A stretch of DNA of 47,371 nt, from the NCBI GenBank assembly GCA_015654595.1, contig JAATGQ010000102.1, positions 1 to 47,371 on the forward strand, read 5' to 3'. The stretch is from Chitinophagales bacterium (GTDB lineage Bacteria > Bacteroidota > Bacteroidia > Chitinophagales > Chitinophagaceae). The notes under the pieces are model-generated. The model had not been told where the DNA came from. It ran no database searches and saw only the letters and a list, made by a program, of their open reading frames with translations. Below, in pieces: positions 33,795-42,522 of the stretch (positions are counted from its first letter, which is position 1; each line of letters opens with the position of its first letter). Both the position numbers and the translations under genes were made by a program.

Positions 33795-34784
33795 ATGAAA
33801 CAGAAAATTCTGGTCACCCGGCCGATCTTTCCCGATGTAATAGATCGTTTGCGTCAATACTTCGACGTAACGGTCAATGACGGACCCCGGTATACGCCCG
33901 CTGAATTGCACGATGCTTTGCTGGATAAAGAAGGGGTATTGGTTGCCGGCGGCGAAAAAGTAGACGCGGACGTGCTGCAGGGGCTTACTCAATTGAAGAT
34001 GGTTTGCGTATCGGCGGCGGGGTATAACAATGTCGATGTCGCAGCGCTGACGGCGGCGGGCATCATTGGAACCAATTCGCCGGGGCCCGCGGATGAAACG
34101 GTTGCCGATTTTACCTGGGGGCTGATGATCGCTACGGCGAGACGCCTGGTCGAGGCCGCGCACTGGGTGGAGCAGGGACAATGGAAAGAGGGGGCTGGCA
34201 GTCGTTTCTTTGGGACCAACCTTTATGGCAAGACGCTTGGCATTCTGGGAATGGGTCGGATTGGACAGGCTATTGCAAGACGGGCCGTCGGTTTTCGGAT
34301 GCCGGTCCTTTACCACAACCGCCGCCGTTTGGATACCGCTTTGGAAAATGACTGCGCCGCTGCCTATCGGACCAAGGAAGCGCTGCTGCAGGAAAGCGAC
34401 TTTGTGGTATTGGCCATGCCTTATACGAACGGGAATTATCACCTGATCGGAGCTGCGGAGCTGAAGTTGATGCGTCCATCGGCGATGTTGTTCAATATTG
34501 CAAGGGGCGGGTTGATCGACGAGGAAGCGCTGGCGGCAGCGCTGAAGGAAGGCAGGCTTGCAGGGGCCGGTATCGATGTCTTCGAAGGCGAGCCATCGAT
34601 TCATCCGGGGCTCATGGGCTTGCCCAACGCCGTACTGACCCCTCACATAGCAGGCGGAACGGCTGAAACGCAGCACGGACTCGCCGCCCTTGCTGCTGAT
34701 AATCTGATCGCCGGGCTTGGGCATGGTCCCTTATCCGGAAAGCCCCCTTCGGTATTTAATCCGGAAGTGCTTAAAGAAAAGTAG
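33795..34784 (+). CDS. D-2-hydroxyacid dehydrogenase (GhrB/glyoxylate reductase type)
   Basis: An NAD(P)H-dependent reductase of 2-ketoacids, probably glyoxylate or hydroxypyruvate, 329 residues. The substrate domain has SAAGYNNVDVAALTAAGIIG. The coenzyme motif is LGILGMGRIGQAIARR (GxGxxG), with Arg at the end of strand two (YHNRRR) suggesting NADPH preference. Catalytic residues are Arg in NIARGGLIDEEAL, Glu in GIDVFEGEP and His in LTPHIAGGTAETQ. It stands alone between a small divergent gene and the haem protein gene. Confidence 0.9.
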   Translation: MKQKILVTRPIFPDVIDRLRQYFDVTVNDGPRYTPAELHDALLDKEGVLVAGGEKVDADVLQGLTQLKMVCVSAAGYNNVDVAALTAAGIIGTNSPGPADETVADFTWGLMIATARRLVEAAHWVEQGQWKEGAGSRFFGTNLYGKTLGILGMGRIGQAIARRAVGFRMPVLYHNRRRLDTALENDCAAAYRTKEALLQESDFVVLAMPYTNGNYHLIGAAELKLMRPSAMLFNIARGGLIDEEALAAALKEGRLAGAGIDVFEGEPSIHPGLMGLPNAVLTPHIAGGTAETQHGLAALAADNLIAGLGHGPLSGKPPSVFNPEVLKEK

Positions 34785-34879
34785 CATTCAACGATTCGGA
34801 TGTCTGTTTCATCGATTGCCGTATAATATGAATCCCTGGTCGGCTAACTTGCGGCATCATTCACCTAAAACCTCAGTAT

Positions 34880-36256
34880 ATGCGTTCGGCCCTGTTTTCC
34901 CGTAAAAGAATAAAGACGGTTATCATCGTGATTATTCTTATCGGGGTGCTTATACAATTATACCGGCCAAAGCTGGATAACCCGCCTGTAACGGCAGACA
35001 TGCAGGCGGAGCCCGAAGCCAGGGCGATCATAAAGAGAGCCTGTTACGATTGTCATTCGAACGAGACCAGGCTGGCCTGGTTTGACGAGCCCGCGCCTGC
35101 TTACTGGCTGGTGGTGAAAGACGTCAGAGAAGGGAGGAAGGTGTTAAACTTTTCGACGTTCGACAGCCTTCCGAAAGCTGCGCAGGCAGCAAAGTGGTTT
35201 GAATCGATCATGCAGATCGAGCAGCAGGCAATGCCTTTGGCCTCTTATAAGGCGATGCATTCGGGAGGGAAGGTGTCTGCCGCGGAGTTGGAAGTGTTGA
35301 AGAAATACGCGTTGACGCTGGCTTATAAAGCAAAGCCTGATACTGCCCGGACGAGAGCCGCGCTGGACCAGTATGCCACCTGGATGAAGTGCAAACCCGG
35401 GGCTCAGACGGCCGTGGACGAATACAACGGCATCGGCTATAAAGAACTGAGCGGCTTCCGTGACTGGAAGGCGGTCAGCACGACGGAGCGGTATGACAAT
35501 GGGACACTGCGGCTTATTCTGGGGAATGACATTGCTGTTCGTGCGATCAGGAAGGGACATACGAATCCCTGGCCGGATGGGGCGATCTTTGCCAAGATTG
35601 CACTGGACCAGTTGCCGGATTCGTCGGGGCTGATCCGTGCAGGCGTCTATCGTCAGGTCGAGTTCATGATCAGGGACAGCCATAAGTATGCATCGAGTTT
35701 TGGCTGGGGCTTTGCCCGATGGGTGGGGGGATTGACGCTGAAGCCTTATGGGAAGAATGCATCTTTTGTGAACGAGTGTATGAACTGTCATCGGCCGCTT
35801 AAAGCAAATGACTATACCTTTACGATACCGCTGGCGGATACGCTTCGGCTTTTCGATCCAGCTGCGGATGCGAATGCGGCTTCGGACGCGTCCCTGGAAG
35901 ACGTGGTTGGTAAACCGATGACGGGAAAGGTTATCTCCTGTATGGTGGATAGCAGGAAGGGAACGCAGTCGATCTTATATGGCAATGATAAGGCTGCGGA
36001 GGATGCCCGCCAGGGGAAGGAATACGAAGATGGGGCGGTATTGTCGCTGGTCACCTGGGCAGAGCGGGAAGATCCGCATTGGTTTGGCGGGAGGATCCCA
36101 AAGGACTTCAGCCAGGTGGAGGTGGTATCCTTTGGTACGAAGCCGGCTTACAAGCTTTATACCGGTTATCCGCTGCGTGAGGCTGAAGCAGATAGTGTGA
36201 GGGCGGATCGGCAGATAAAGTTTATGACGGGGATCAGGGCGGCAGTGCTGCCATAG
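34880..36256 (+). CDS. Haem-binding domain / cytochrome P460 fusion protein
   Basis: An exported membrane-anchored haem protein, 458 residues. The N-terminal membrane anchor (IKTVIIVIILIGVLIQLYRP, about 11-30) is followed by a haem-binding domain with CYDCHSNETRLAWFDEPAPA (CxxCH at about 55). The C-terminal cytochrome P460-like domain runs from about residue 155 (YNGIGYKELSGFRDWKAVST) and contains a second CMNCH motif near 300. Two CxxCH motifs imply two covalent haems after periplasmic maturation. P460 relatives oxidise hydroxylamine or detoxify nitrogen oxides, but the crosslinking Lys/Tyr cannot be judged here. Activity unknown. Confidence 0.85.
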   Translation: MRSALFSRKRIKTVIIVIILIGVLIQLYRPKLDNPPVTADMQAEPEARAIIKRACYDCHSNETRLAWFDEPAPAYWLVVKDVREGRKVLNFSTFDSLPKAAQAAKWFESIMQIEQQAMPLASYKAMHSGGKVSAAELEVLKKYALTLAYKAKPDTARTRAALDQYATWMKCKPGAQTAVDEYNGIGYKELSGFRDWKAVSTTERYDNGTLRLILGNDIAVRAIRKGHTNPWPDGAIFAKIALDQLPDSSGLIRAGVYRQVEFMIRDSHKYASSFGWGFARWVGGLTLKPYGKNASFVNECMNCHRPLKANDYTFTIPLADTLRLFDPAADANAASDASLEDVVGKPMTGKVISCMVDSRKGTQSILYGNDKAAEDARQGKEYEDGAVLSLVTWAEREDPHWFGGRIPKDFSQVEVVSFGTKPAYKLYTGYPLREAEADSVRADRQIKFMTGIRAAVLP

Positions 36257-36350
36257 GGCTCGGGGTGACCCCGCTGATGCGATTACACCACGCCTGCAAT
36301 TAGAGCCGACGACGGTCGCCGCGGGCTGGCCGAGGACATAAAACTTTCAA

Positions 36351-37250
36351 ATGACCTTCGATTTTCGATTACAGGTATTTCATACGGTGGCCCGGCGGCT
36401 CAACTTCACCAAGGCGGCGGAAGAGCTGTTTATTACGCAGCCGGCCGTGACCCGGCATATCCATGAGCTCGAGCAGCATTTTAAAGTTTCGCTTTTCGAA
36501 CGGAATGGTACCCGTATCCGGCTTTCTGATGCGGGTCGTCGCCTGTTGCAGCATACCGAACAGCTGTTTGCGCTTTATCGCAATATGGAATTCGATATGA
36601 GCAGTTTGACCGACCGCCAGGAAGGCCGTCTTTTTCTCGGGGGGAGTATGACTACAGCTCCTTATATCTTACCGCCGATCCTGGCCGGATTTCACAGCCG
36701 CTATAAGGATGTACAGGTGAGCCTGACCGCGGGTAATACCCAGCAGATCGAGCAGGCCTTGGAGCAGAAGGAGATCGACCTCGGCGTTGTGGAGGGCATC
36801 TCCCGGCATGCGGCCATCCGCTATACTGAGTTTATGAAAGACGAGATCGTACTTGTCTGCAATACTGCGCATCCGATGGCGAGGCGGCAATACATCCGTC
36901 CGGATGAGCTGCCGCGTATCCCGCTGCTGCTTCGCGAGCCGGGCTCGGGCAGTCTGGAAGTGCTGGCGCATGCGTTAAAGGGGGTGGGTTTGCAGCTTTC
37001 GGAGTTGCAGCGCGAGGCCCAGCTCAACAGTACCGAGATGATAAAGGCCTATCTTTTAAATTCTCCCAGCATGGCTTTTTTGTCGGTGCATGCGGTGCTG
37101 CGCGAGCTTCAGAACAATGAATGCAGCGTGATCGATGTGAAGGGGCTGCATATAGAGCGGAATTTTTACTTTGCCCGTTTGATGGGCGAGACAACGTCGC
37201 TGCCCGATCTTTTTATCAAGTTTGCACAGCATTATAAAAAGGCACGGTAA
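36351..37250 (+). CDS. LysR-family transcriptional regulator
   Basis: A LysR-type activator/repressor, 299 residues. The N-terminal winged helix-turn-helix is at about 4-62 (LQVFHTVARRLNFTKAAEEL, FITQPAVTRHIHELEQHFKV). A linker follows, then the periplasmic-binding-like effector domain from about 90 (GRLFLGGSMTTAPYILPPIL). It lies upstream of, and co-oriented with, the YeiH-type transporter gene. Its resemblance to YeiE/CysB-like regulators and this position make regulation of that gene likely. The 440-base gap between them carries a tandem array, so co-transcription is doubtful. Confidence 0.9.
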   Translation: MTFDFRLQVFHTVARRLNFTKAAEELFITQPAVTRHIHELEQHFKVSLFERNGTRIRLSDAGRRLLQHTEQLFALYRNMEFDMSSLTDRQEGRLFLGGSMTTAPYILPPILAGFHSRYKDVQVSLTAGNTQQIEQALEQKEIDLGVVEGISRHAAIRYTEFMKDEIVLVCNTAHPMARRQYIRPDELPRIPLLLREPGSGSLEVLAHALKGVGLQLSELQREAQLNSTEMIKAYLLNSPSMAFLSVHAVLRELQNNECSVIDVKGLHIERNFYFARLMGETTSLPDLFIKFAQHYKKAR

Positions 37251-37320
37251 GGGCTCGGGGGGCGCAGGGCCGCTCCGCCGGGACTTGGCCGCCGGGACAG
37301 TCGCTTGCCGAGGCTTTTGC

Positions 37321-37557
37321 GCCGGTTTCTGGCCTCCGGTGTACGGCTTAGGCTGGCCTTACACTGATCCAGCTGTTGCGCCGGTTTCTGGCCTCCGGTG
37401 TGCGGCTTAGGCTGGCCGACACTGATCCAGCTGTTGCGCCGGTTTCTGGCCTCTGGTGTACGGCTTAGGCTGGCCCGACGCTGATCCAGCTGTTGCCGTC
37501 GGTTTATGGCCTCTGGTGTGCGGCTTAAGCTGGCCCGACCCCGATCCAGCTGTTGCG
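37321..37557. repeat. 59-bp tandem repeat array (4 units)
   Basis: Units start at 37321, 37380, 37438 and 37498 (lengths 59, 58, 60 and 60), each beginning GCCGGTTTCTGGCCTC and ending GATCCAGCTGTTGC. The period is not a multiple of three, so it is not coding. The flanking 37251-37320 and 37558-37690 hold no gene; the latter is AT-rich and likely contains the promoter of the transporter. Confidence 0.92.
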
Positions 37558-37690
37558 CCGCCCGGACGAGGGACGCCCACCGGTACCTTCCGCGAGACCC
37601 TTTCATAACTTTTTGTTATCGAGCATAATCAAAAACCATTTCTTTTCGGGGTAGAGATCGGTGAACTTTGTATCATATAAATCAAGAGTC

Positions 37691-38836
37691 ATGGATACAA
37701 TCAAAGCATTCGACAGGCGGGTCAGGATTAGGGAGATGATCTTTTCGCTGGCCATTCTGGCTTGTCTTACCCCATGGGTATCTGCGCCGATGGCGTTGGT
37801 TTTGGGGCTGGTGATCGCTTTTTTTATCGGTCACCCTTTTCTTCATCTCAATCATAAGGCAACACATATCCTTTTGCAGGTATCCGTAGTCGGGCTGGGT
37901 TTTGGTATGAATGCGGCGACGGCACTAAAAGCCGGCCGTGAAGGGCTGGTCTTTACGGTTGCTTCGATCGTCGGTACGCTGACGGCGGGACTTTTATTCG
38001 GCCGTCTTTTCCGGATCGATCGGAAGACTTCGCTCCTGATCTCGGGCGGAACGGCTATATGCGGGGGGAGTGCGATCGCGGCTTTGTCTCCGGTTATAAA
38101 GGCGGAAGAAAGACAAGTGTCTGTGGCGTTGGGCGCGGTCTTTATTCTGAACAGTGTGGCGTTGTTTCTTTTCCCTGCAGTTGGGCATTTGTTGGGATTG
38201 ACACAGACGCAGTTTGGATTGTGGAGTGCAATTGCGATTCACGATACCAGCTCGGTGGTTGGCGCTGCGGGGAAATATGGTCCTGAGGCGCTGCAGATCG
38301 CGACGACCGTCAAACTGGCGAGAGCTTTGTGGATCATACCCGTTTCGCTCCTGGCGGCGGTATTTTTCCAGGGCCGGGGCAGGAAGGCCAGCCGCGCAAT
38401 GACTCATCCCGCTGAGACACGGCCGGGCGGCGCCATGACTTACGCTGCCGGAAAAGCTAACAGTAACGCTGCCGAAAGGGCTAACAGCAATGCTGACGGA
38501 AAGGCTAACAGCAACGATCCCGAAAGGGCTAACAGTAACGCTGCCGAAAGGGCTAACAGTAACGTTGCCGGAAAGGCAAAGATCAGGATTCCCTGGTTCA
38601 TCGGGCTTTTCGTGGTGGCGATCCTGTTAAACACCTGGTTGCCGATGCCTGCGGTCAGTCACGTGCTGGTGGGGGCTTCACATACCGGTCTGACGCTGAC
38701 CTTGTTCCTCATCGGCAGCGGCTTATCGCCGGAAGTGGTAAAGAATACGGGTGTCAAGCCCTTGCTGCAGGCCGTGTTGTTGTGGGTGCTGATTTCGGGT
38801 TCGACGTTGTGGGTGATCCTCAGTCTTGTAAAGTAG
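37691..38836 (+). CDS. YeiH-family putative sulfate/small-anion exporter
   Basis: An integral membrane protein of the UPF0324/YeiH family, 382 residues from ATG 37691 (MDTIKAFDRRVRIREMIFSL), with about ten helices. Family stretches include HLNHKATHILLQVSVVGLGF, GGTAICGGSAIAALSPVIKA, AIAIHDTSSVVGAAGKYGPE and GASHTGLTLTLFLIGSGLSP. A hydrophilic insert at about 250-297 consists of five or more near-perfect ANSNAAER-type 8-residue repeats. The family normally has a short loop there. The neighbouring LysR gene suggests regulated expression. The substrate is inferred from distant relatives and is uncertain. Confidence 0.88.
   Translation: MDTIKAFDRRVRIREMIFSLAILACLTPWVSAPMALVLGLVIAFFIGHPFLHLNHKATHILLQVSVVGLGFGMNAATALKAGREGLVFTVASIVGTLTAGLLFGRLFRIDRKTSLLISGGTAICGGSAIAALSPVIKAEERQVSVALGAVFILNSVALFLFPAVGHLLGLTQTQFGLWSAIAIHDTSSVVGAAGKYGPEALQIATTVKLARALWIIPVSLLAAVFFQGRGRKASRAMTHPAETRPGGAMTYAAGKANSNAAERANSNADGKANSNDPERANSNAAERANSNVAGKAKIRIPWFIGLFVVAILLNTWLPMPAVSHVLVGASHTGLTLTLFLIGSGLSPEVVKNTGVKPLLQAVLLWVLISGSTLWVILSLVK
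38446..38575 (+). repeat. In-frame 24-bp repeats inside the YeiH-type gene
   Basis: Five to six copies of a 24-bp unit (GCTAACAGTAACGCTGCCGA and AAGG) encode the octapeptide pattern ANSN-A-A/D-E/G-R/K. All copies stay in frame. The repeats sit in the cytoplasmic or periplasmic loop between membrane helices, so length change would not disrupt the fold. Confidence 0.9.
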
Positions 38837-38861
38837 GGCGCTGTAAAGGATATTCCCAATA

Positions 38862-38890
38862 AAAAAGCTCCGGTTCAACCGGAGCTTTTT
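38862..38890. terminator. Bidirectional terminator (YeiH gene / ahcY)
   Basis: A 14-bp perfect stem AAAAAGCTCCGGTT / AACCGGAGCTTTTT with a 1-base spacer, with A- and T-runs at both ends. It serves the two convergent genes. Confidence 0.9.
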
Positions 38891-38910
38891 CTTTATAGTG
38901 CTTCGCTCGA

Positions 38911-40236
38911 CTAGTAGCGATAGTGTTCAGGCTTGTAAGGACCAGCCTTTGGAATACCGAGGTACTCGGACTGAGCGTCGGTCAGTTCATCCAGTTCAAC
39001 GCCGATCTTGGCGAGGTGGAGACGGGCAACCTTTTCGTCCAGGTGCTTAGGCAGCACATAAACCTTGTTCTCGTACTTGCCGTGGTTTGCCCACAGTTCG
39101 ATCTGAGCCAGGGTCTGGTTCGAGAAAGAATTACTCATTACGAAAGAGGGGTGACCCGTAGCGCAGCCCAGGTTAACCAGGCGGCCTTCAGCCAGTACGA
39201 TCACTTCTTTTCCGTCGATGTTGTATACGTCAACCTGGGGCTTGATGGTATCCTTGGTATGACCGTAGTTGGCATTCAGCCATGCCATGTCGATTTCGAT
39301 ATCGAAGTGGCCGATGTTACAAACGATGGCCTTGTCCTTCATCGCGCGGAAATGTTTTTCCGTGATGAGGTCGCGGCAGCCGGAAGCTGTAACGATGATG
39401 TCGGCTTCTTTTACGGCGTCTACCATCTTCTTAACGGCGAATCCGTCCATAGCGGCCTGCAGCGCGCAGATGGGATCGATTTCGGTAACGATAACACGGG
39501 CGCCGGCGCCTTGCAGAGAAGCGGCTGAACCTTTACCAACGTCACCATAGCTTCCGACAACGGCAACTTTACCCGCCAGCATTACGTCAGTAGCGCGGCG
39601 GATAGCGTCGACCAAAGATTCCTTACAACCGTATTTGTTGTCGAATTTAGATTTTGTAACAGAGTCGTTAACGTTGATTGCGGGGATGGGCAGGGTGCCT
39701 TTTTCCATACGCTCGTACAGACGGTGAACGCCTGTAGTCGTTTCTTCACTAAGACCCTTGATATTCCGTACCAGTTCGGGGTACTTATCGAATACCATAT
39801 TGGTCAGGTCACCGCCATCGTCGAGGATCATGTTCAGAGGACGGTCGGTGCTGCCAAAGAACAGCGTTTGTTCGATACACCAATCAGCGTCTTCCAGGGA
39901 CTGTCCTTTCCACGCAAATACTCCGATGCCCGCAGCGGCGATAGCAGCAGCAGCCTGGTCCTGCGTAGAGAAGATATTACAGCTGCTCCAGCGGACCTCA
40001 GCGCCCAGCTCGACCAGGGTTTCGATCAGAACGGCGGTCTGGATGGTCATGTGCAGACATCCGGCGATACGCGCTCCTTTCAGGGGCTTTTGCTTGCCGT
40101 ATTCAGCGCGGATGGACATCAGTCCGGGCATTTCTGCTTCTGCGAGACGAATCTCTTTACGGCCCCATTCGGCGAGGCTCATATCTGCAACCTTATAAGG
40201 GAGCGTCAGATCGATACTTTTCGTTTTCGTTGACAT
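38911..40236 (-). CDS. ahcY: Adenosylhomocysteinase
   Basis: NAD-bound enzyme that splits S-adenosylhomocysteine into adenosine and homocysteine, clearing the product inhibitor of methyltransferases. It is 441 residues from ATG 40236 ([20 protein letters not shown]). Family marks are [31 protein letters not shown], the NAD motif [33 protein letters not shown] and the C-terminal [10 protein letters not shown], which contributes Lys and Tyr to the neighbouring subunit's NAD site. It is divergent from an lrp-family regulator across 117 bases. Confidence 0.97.
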   Translation of the reverse strand: MSTKTKSIDLTLPYKVADMSLAEWGRKEIRLAEAEMPGLMSIRAEYGKQKPLKGARIAGCLHMTIQTAVLIETLVELGAEVRWSSCNIFSTQDQAAAAIAAAGIGVFAWKGQSLEDADWCIEQTLFFGSTDRPLNMILDDGGDLTNMVFDKYPELVRNIKGLSEETTTGVHRLYERMEKGTLPIPAINVNDSVTKSKFDNKYGCKESLVDAIRRATDVMLAGKVAVVGSYGDVGKGSAASLQGAGARVIVTEIDPICALQAAMDGFAVKKMVDAVKEADIIVTASGCRDLITEKHFRAMKDKAIVCNIGHFDIEIDMAWLNANYGHTKDTIKPQVDVYNIDGKEVIVLAEGRLVNLGCATGHPSFVMSNSFSNQTLAQIELWANHGKYENKVYVLPKHLDEKVARLHLAKIGVELDELTDAQSEYLGIPKAGPYKPEHYRY

Positions 40237-40254
40237 GGAGTAATTTATTTTGGG

Positions 40255-40262
40255 CAAAGGTA
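40255..40262 (-). promoter_or_regulatory. -7 promoter box for ahcY
   Basis: TACCTTTG on the minus strand matches TAnnTTTG. The start would be near 40248, giving a 12-base leader. Confidence 0.55.
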
Positions 40263-40268
40263 TGGTTG

Positions 40269-40342
40269 TAGAACAAAAATACAGGCAGTAGTAGTAAATT
40301 TGGAATAAAGTTGCACTTTTTAATGTTTTACTAGAACAAAAA
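40269..40342. promoter_or_regulatory. Paired TAGAACAAAAA sites between ahcY and lrp
   Basis: An identical 11-bp word TAGAACAAAAA occurs at 40269-40279 and 40332-40342, 63 bases apart, about six helical turns. One site flanks the ahcY promoter and the other lies 11 bases before the lrp start. They are candidate binding sites for the adjacent Lrp/AsnC protein. Confidence 0.45.
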
Positions 40343-40353
40343 CTTTTAAGGCT

Positions 40354-40854
40354 ATGGAAAAAGGCGAGCAAAAAGAAAAACCGGCTAACGAGCCTGTAGC
40401 GCTGGACGAGAAAGACAAGTCTATTTTGCGCCTGCTGCAGGATAACGCCAAGATCACCGTCCGGGAAATTGCTGCACAGGTCCATCTGAGTACGACCCCG
40501 GTACATGAGCGGATCCGCCGGCTCGAAGAGACAGGGGTGATCCGGCAATATGCCACGCTGCTGGACCATTCAAAGGTGAAAAAGGGGCTGCTGGCGATCT
40601 GTTATGTCTCCTTAAAGGAGCACAACAAGAAATCGGGCGCCAGGTTTATCCGGGTAATTCAGGAGATGCCCGAGATTATGGAGTGCTTTATCATTTCGGG
40701 GGAGTTTGATTTTATGCTGAAAGTGGCGGTGGAGAATATGGATGCCTATTATGATTTTCATGTGAACCGGCTGGGTCAGATCGAGAATATCGGGCATGTG
40801 CAAAGCACGTTTGTGATGGGAGTGGTGAAACAGTCGCATCAGTTGATATTTTGA
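40354..40854 (+). CDS. Lrp/AsnC-family transcriptional regulator
   Basis: A 166-residue feast/famine regulator. The N-terminal winged helix ([20 protein letters not shown], then [20 protein letters not shown]) is followed by an AsnC/RAM ligand-binding domain ([32 protein letters not shown]). It begins with an unusual charged tail [14 protein letters not shown]. Divergent pairing with ahcY suggests a link to methionine-cycle or amino-acid status. Two identical 11-bp sites lie between the genes. The 3' side is a direct-repeat zone. Confidence 0.92.
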   Translation: MEKGEQKEKPANEPVALDEKDKSILRLLQDNAKITVREIAAQVHLSTTPVHERIRRLEETGVIRQYATLLDHSKVKKGLLAICYVSLKEHNKKSGARFIRVIQEMPEIMECFIISGEFDFMLKVAVENMDAYYDFHVNRLGQIENIGHVQSTFVMGVVKQSHQLIF

Positions 40855-40856
40855 CC

Positions 40857-41062
40857 CTGTCCCCCGCGGTGCTGGCTATGTGCTTTTGCGTCAGCCCGCA
40901 GCTGCCCGTGCGTCTTCCGCATCGGACTGTGCCTGCCTGTTTGTCGAGTGTTCCGCCTTGGTCGGTTGCTGCTGTCTCCCGCGGTGCTTGCTGTGTGCTT
41001 TTGCGTCAGCCCGCAGCTGCCCGTGCGTCTTCCGCACCGGACTATGCCCGCCGGCGTTGTCG
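40857..41062. repeat. 115-bp direct repeat (1.8 units)
   Basis: The stretch starting at 40857 (CTGTCCCCCGCGGTGCTGGC) recurs from 40972 with few changes over about 85 bases, including GCGTCAGCCCGCAGCTGCCC. Both lie in the 294-base gap after the Lrp gene. No gene is supported in the gap. Confidence 0.85.
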
Positions 41063-41148
41063 ATTGTATCGATCCTGTTGAGGAATGCCGGGGGCGCGTT
41101 GAACATCGGCGCTTATTTGTACCTTAGGGTGAAATTAAATCGACACAT

Positions 41149-41454
41149 ATGTTTGCATACGATACCGTAGCCGAAGCCCTGAAGGGGTTGAAACAAAGAG
41201 GATACTCCATCGATTTTAATCTCGAGGCCGACAAGATCTGCTGTACGGATACTCCGCTGCAGCTGACGCCGGAAGAGTTTGAGATCACAGAGTTCTATCG
41301 TTTCGAAGGACCGAGCGATCCGGCGGACGAGGCCGTTGTTTATGCGATCGAATCCCGCCATGGCGAAAAAGGTGTACTGGTAACCGGATTTGGCATTTCC
41401 GCCGAAGGCATTGGGGAGGCGATGATCGAAAAGCTGGCTGTACGGCATGGATAA
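41149..41454 (+). CDS. Conserved Bacteroidota hypothetical protein
   Basis: A 101-residue soluble protein starting MFAYDTVAEALKGLKQRGYS. It contains TPEEFEITEFYRFEGPSDPA, EAVVYAIESRHGEKGVLVTG and a C-terminal helix GEAMIEKLAVRHG. Relatives in this phylum are sometimes labelled phosphoribosylpyrophosphate synthetase, but the protein has no PRPP-binding motif, so that label should not be trusted. Its function is unknown. It probably precedes the GNAT gene in one transcript (33 bases between stop and next ATG). Confidence 0.8.
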   Translation: MFAYDTVAEALKGLKQRGYSIDFNLEADKICCTDTPLQLTPEEFEITEFYRFEGPSDPADEAVVYAIESRHGEKGVLVTGFGISAEGIGEAMIEKLAVRHG

Positions 41455-41487
41455 TTGTCTACATTCGCAGCTGCAAATCTGTTTTTG

Positions 41488-42021
41488 ATGGCTATGCTGA
41501 TACGCGAGGCCCTGGAGGCCGACATTCCTGTTATTTCCGAGATCTATAACCATGTTATCCGTAATACGACGGCGGTCTATCAGTACAATGAACAGACCCT
41601 TGAGATGCGTTATGCCTGGTTTGAAATGAAGAGAAAGGAAAAGTGGCCCGTTTGGGTGGCTGAGGAAGAAGGGCGTGTCATTGGGTTTGCCTCTTATGGT
41701 CCCTACCGGCCCTGGGCTGCTTATAAGTACACGGTCGAAAACATGATCCATGTTGCCGAAGATCAGCGCGGGAAGGGTGTTGCGCGGTTACTGATGCAGG
41801 AGCTGATCTACACGGCTCGTAAAGAAGGCTATCACACGATCATGTCGGGTATCGATGCGGCAAACGAAGCCAGTATACGACTCCATGCCCGTTTTGGTTT
41901 CAAAGAAGTTGGGCTTTTCAGACAGGTAGGGTTTAAGTTTGGCCGCTGGCTGGATCTGACCTTTATGCAGCTGGTGCTGGATACGCCGGCTAATCCTGTG
42001 GATGGAGAGGGAGTGCGTTAA
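41488..42021 (+). CDS. GNAT acetyltransferase, phosphinothricin-acetyltransferase-like
   Basis: A 177-residue GNAT-fold N-acetyltransferase from ATG 41488 (or 41494, MLIREALEADIPVISEIYNH). It matches the phosphinothricin/methionine sulfoximine acetyltransferase group: YQYNEQTLEMRYAWF, GFASYGPYRPWAAYKYTVEN, acetyl-CoA loop VAEDQRGKGVARLLM, and ASIRLHARFGFKEVGLFRQV with GRWLDLTFMQL. In nature such enzymes acetylate toxic amino-acid analogues or methionine sulfone. It overlaps the end of the convergent Nudix gene by 4 bases. Confidence 0.88.
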   Translation: MAMLIREALEADIPVISEIYNHVIRNTTAVYQYNEQTLEMRYAWFEMKRKEKWPVWVAEEEGRVIGFASYGPYRPWAAYKYTVENMIHVAEDQRGKGVARLLMQELIYTARKEGYHTIMSGIDAANEASIRLHARFGFKEVGLFRQVGFKFGRWLDLTFMQLVLDTPANPVDGEGVR

Positions 42022-42521
42022 GGCTGGCTTTGACGATGATGCGGCGGCTGGCTGGTGTGCTGCTTAGCGCCGTCCTTTAACAATCCCGCCACCACCTTAT
42101 CGATAGGCAATGTCATCGTGTCTGCGCTGAAGTCGGCCCAATCGACAAACCGAAAGGTTTCCGTCTCTTTTTTCTCTTCGTAGATTTTCAGCTCCCGCTC
42201 GTCGAAGTCGAAGGGTTTCGTTCGTAAAGGAACCGTTATCGGCCCCAGCGGCTTTACAAAGTAATAGATCGAGATGATCTGGTATTGCGTATTGAAAGCG
42301 GAGATCTGAAAAAAATCCGTTGTATAAAAGTGGTCGGTCACTTCCACGTCAAGGCTCATCTCCTCCATAAACTCCCTTTTCAGACAGTCCCTTGTTCCTT
42401 CTCCAAATTCCAATCCTCCGCCGGGAAGCTTGGTGATATAACTGCCGCGGATCAGTACGTCGCTGACAAGCACCTGCTGCTGTTCGTTTATCAGGAGACC
42501 GTATACTCTTACGTTAACCAT
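42018..42521 (-). CDS. Nudix hydrolase (second)
   Basis: A 167-residue Nudix protein, MVNVRVYGLLINEQQQVLVS. The Nudix box is GGLEFGEGTRDCLKREFMEE followed by MSL; the catalytic REFMEE core is intact, but the usual Gly of the EExG end is Ser. The substrate is unknown. It starts one base after the corA stop and is probably co-transcribed with corA. Its C-terminal tail (QHTSQPPHHRQSQP) is unconserved in look. It is convergent with the GNAT gene. Confidence 0.85.
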   Translation of the reverse strand: MVNVRVYGLLINEQQQVLVSDVLIRGSYITKLPGGGLEFGEGTRDCLKREFMEEMSLDVEVTDHFYTTDFFQISAFNTQYQIISIYYFVKPLGPITVPLRTKPFDFDERELKIYEEKKETETFRFVDWADFSADTMTLPIDKVVAGLLKDGAKQHTSQPPHHRQSQP

Positions 42522-42522
42522 A

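Noticed and set aside
33774..34724. A 316-codon minus-strand frame over the hydroxyacid dehydrogenase
   Set aside because: Antisense shadow of a gene with full catalytic residues.
37232..37606. Minus-strand repeat protein (SLSRTPEARNRR units)
   Set aside because: The unit length changes between 58 and 60 bases, so the apparent peptide repeat drifts through frames; no start context or homology.
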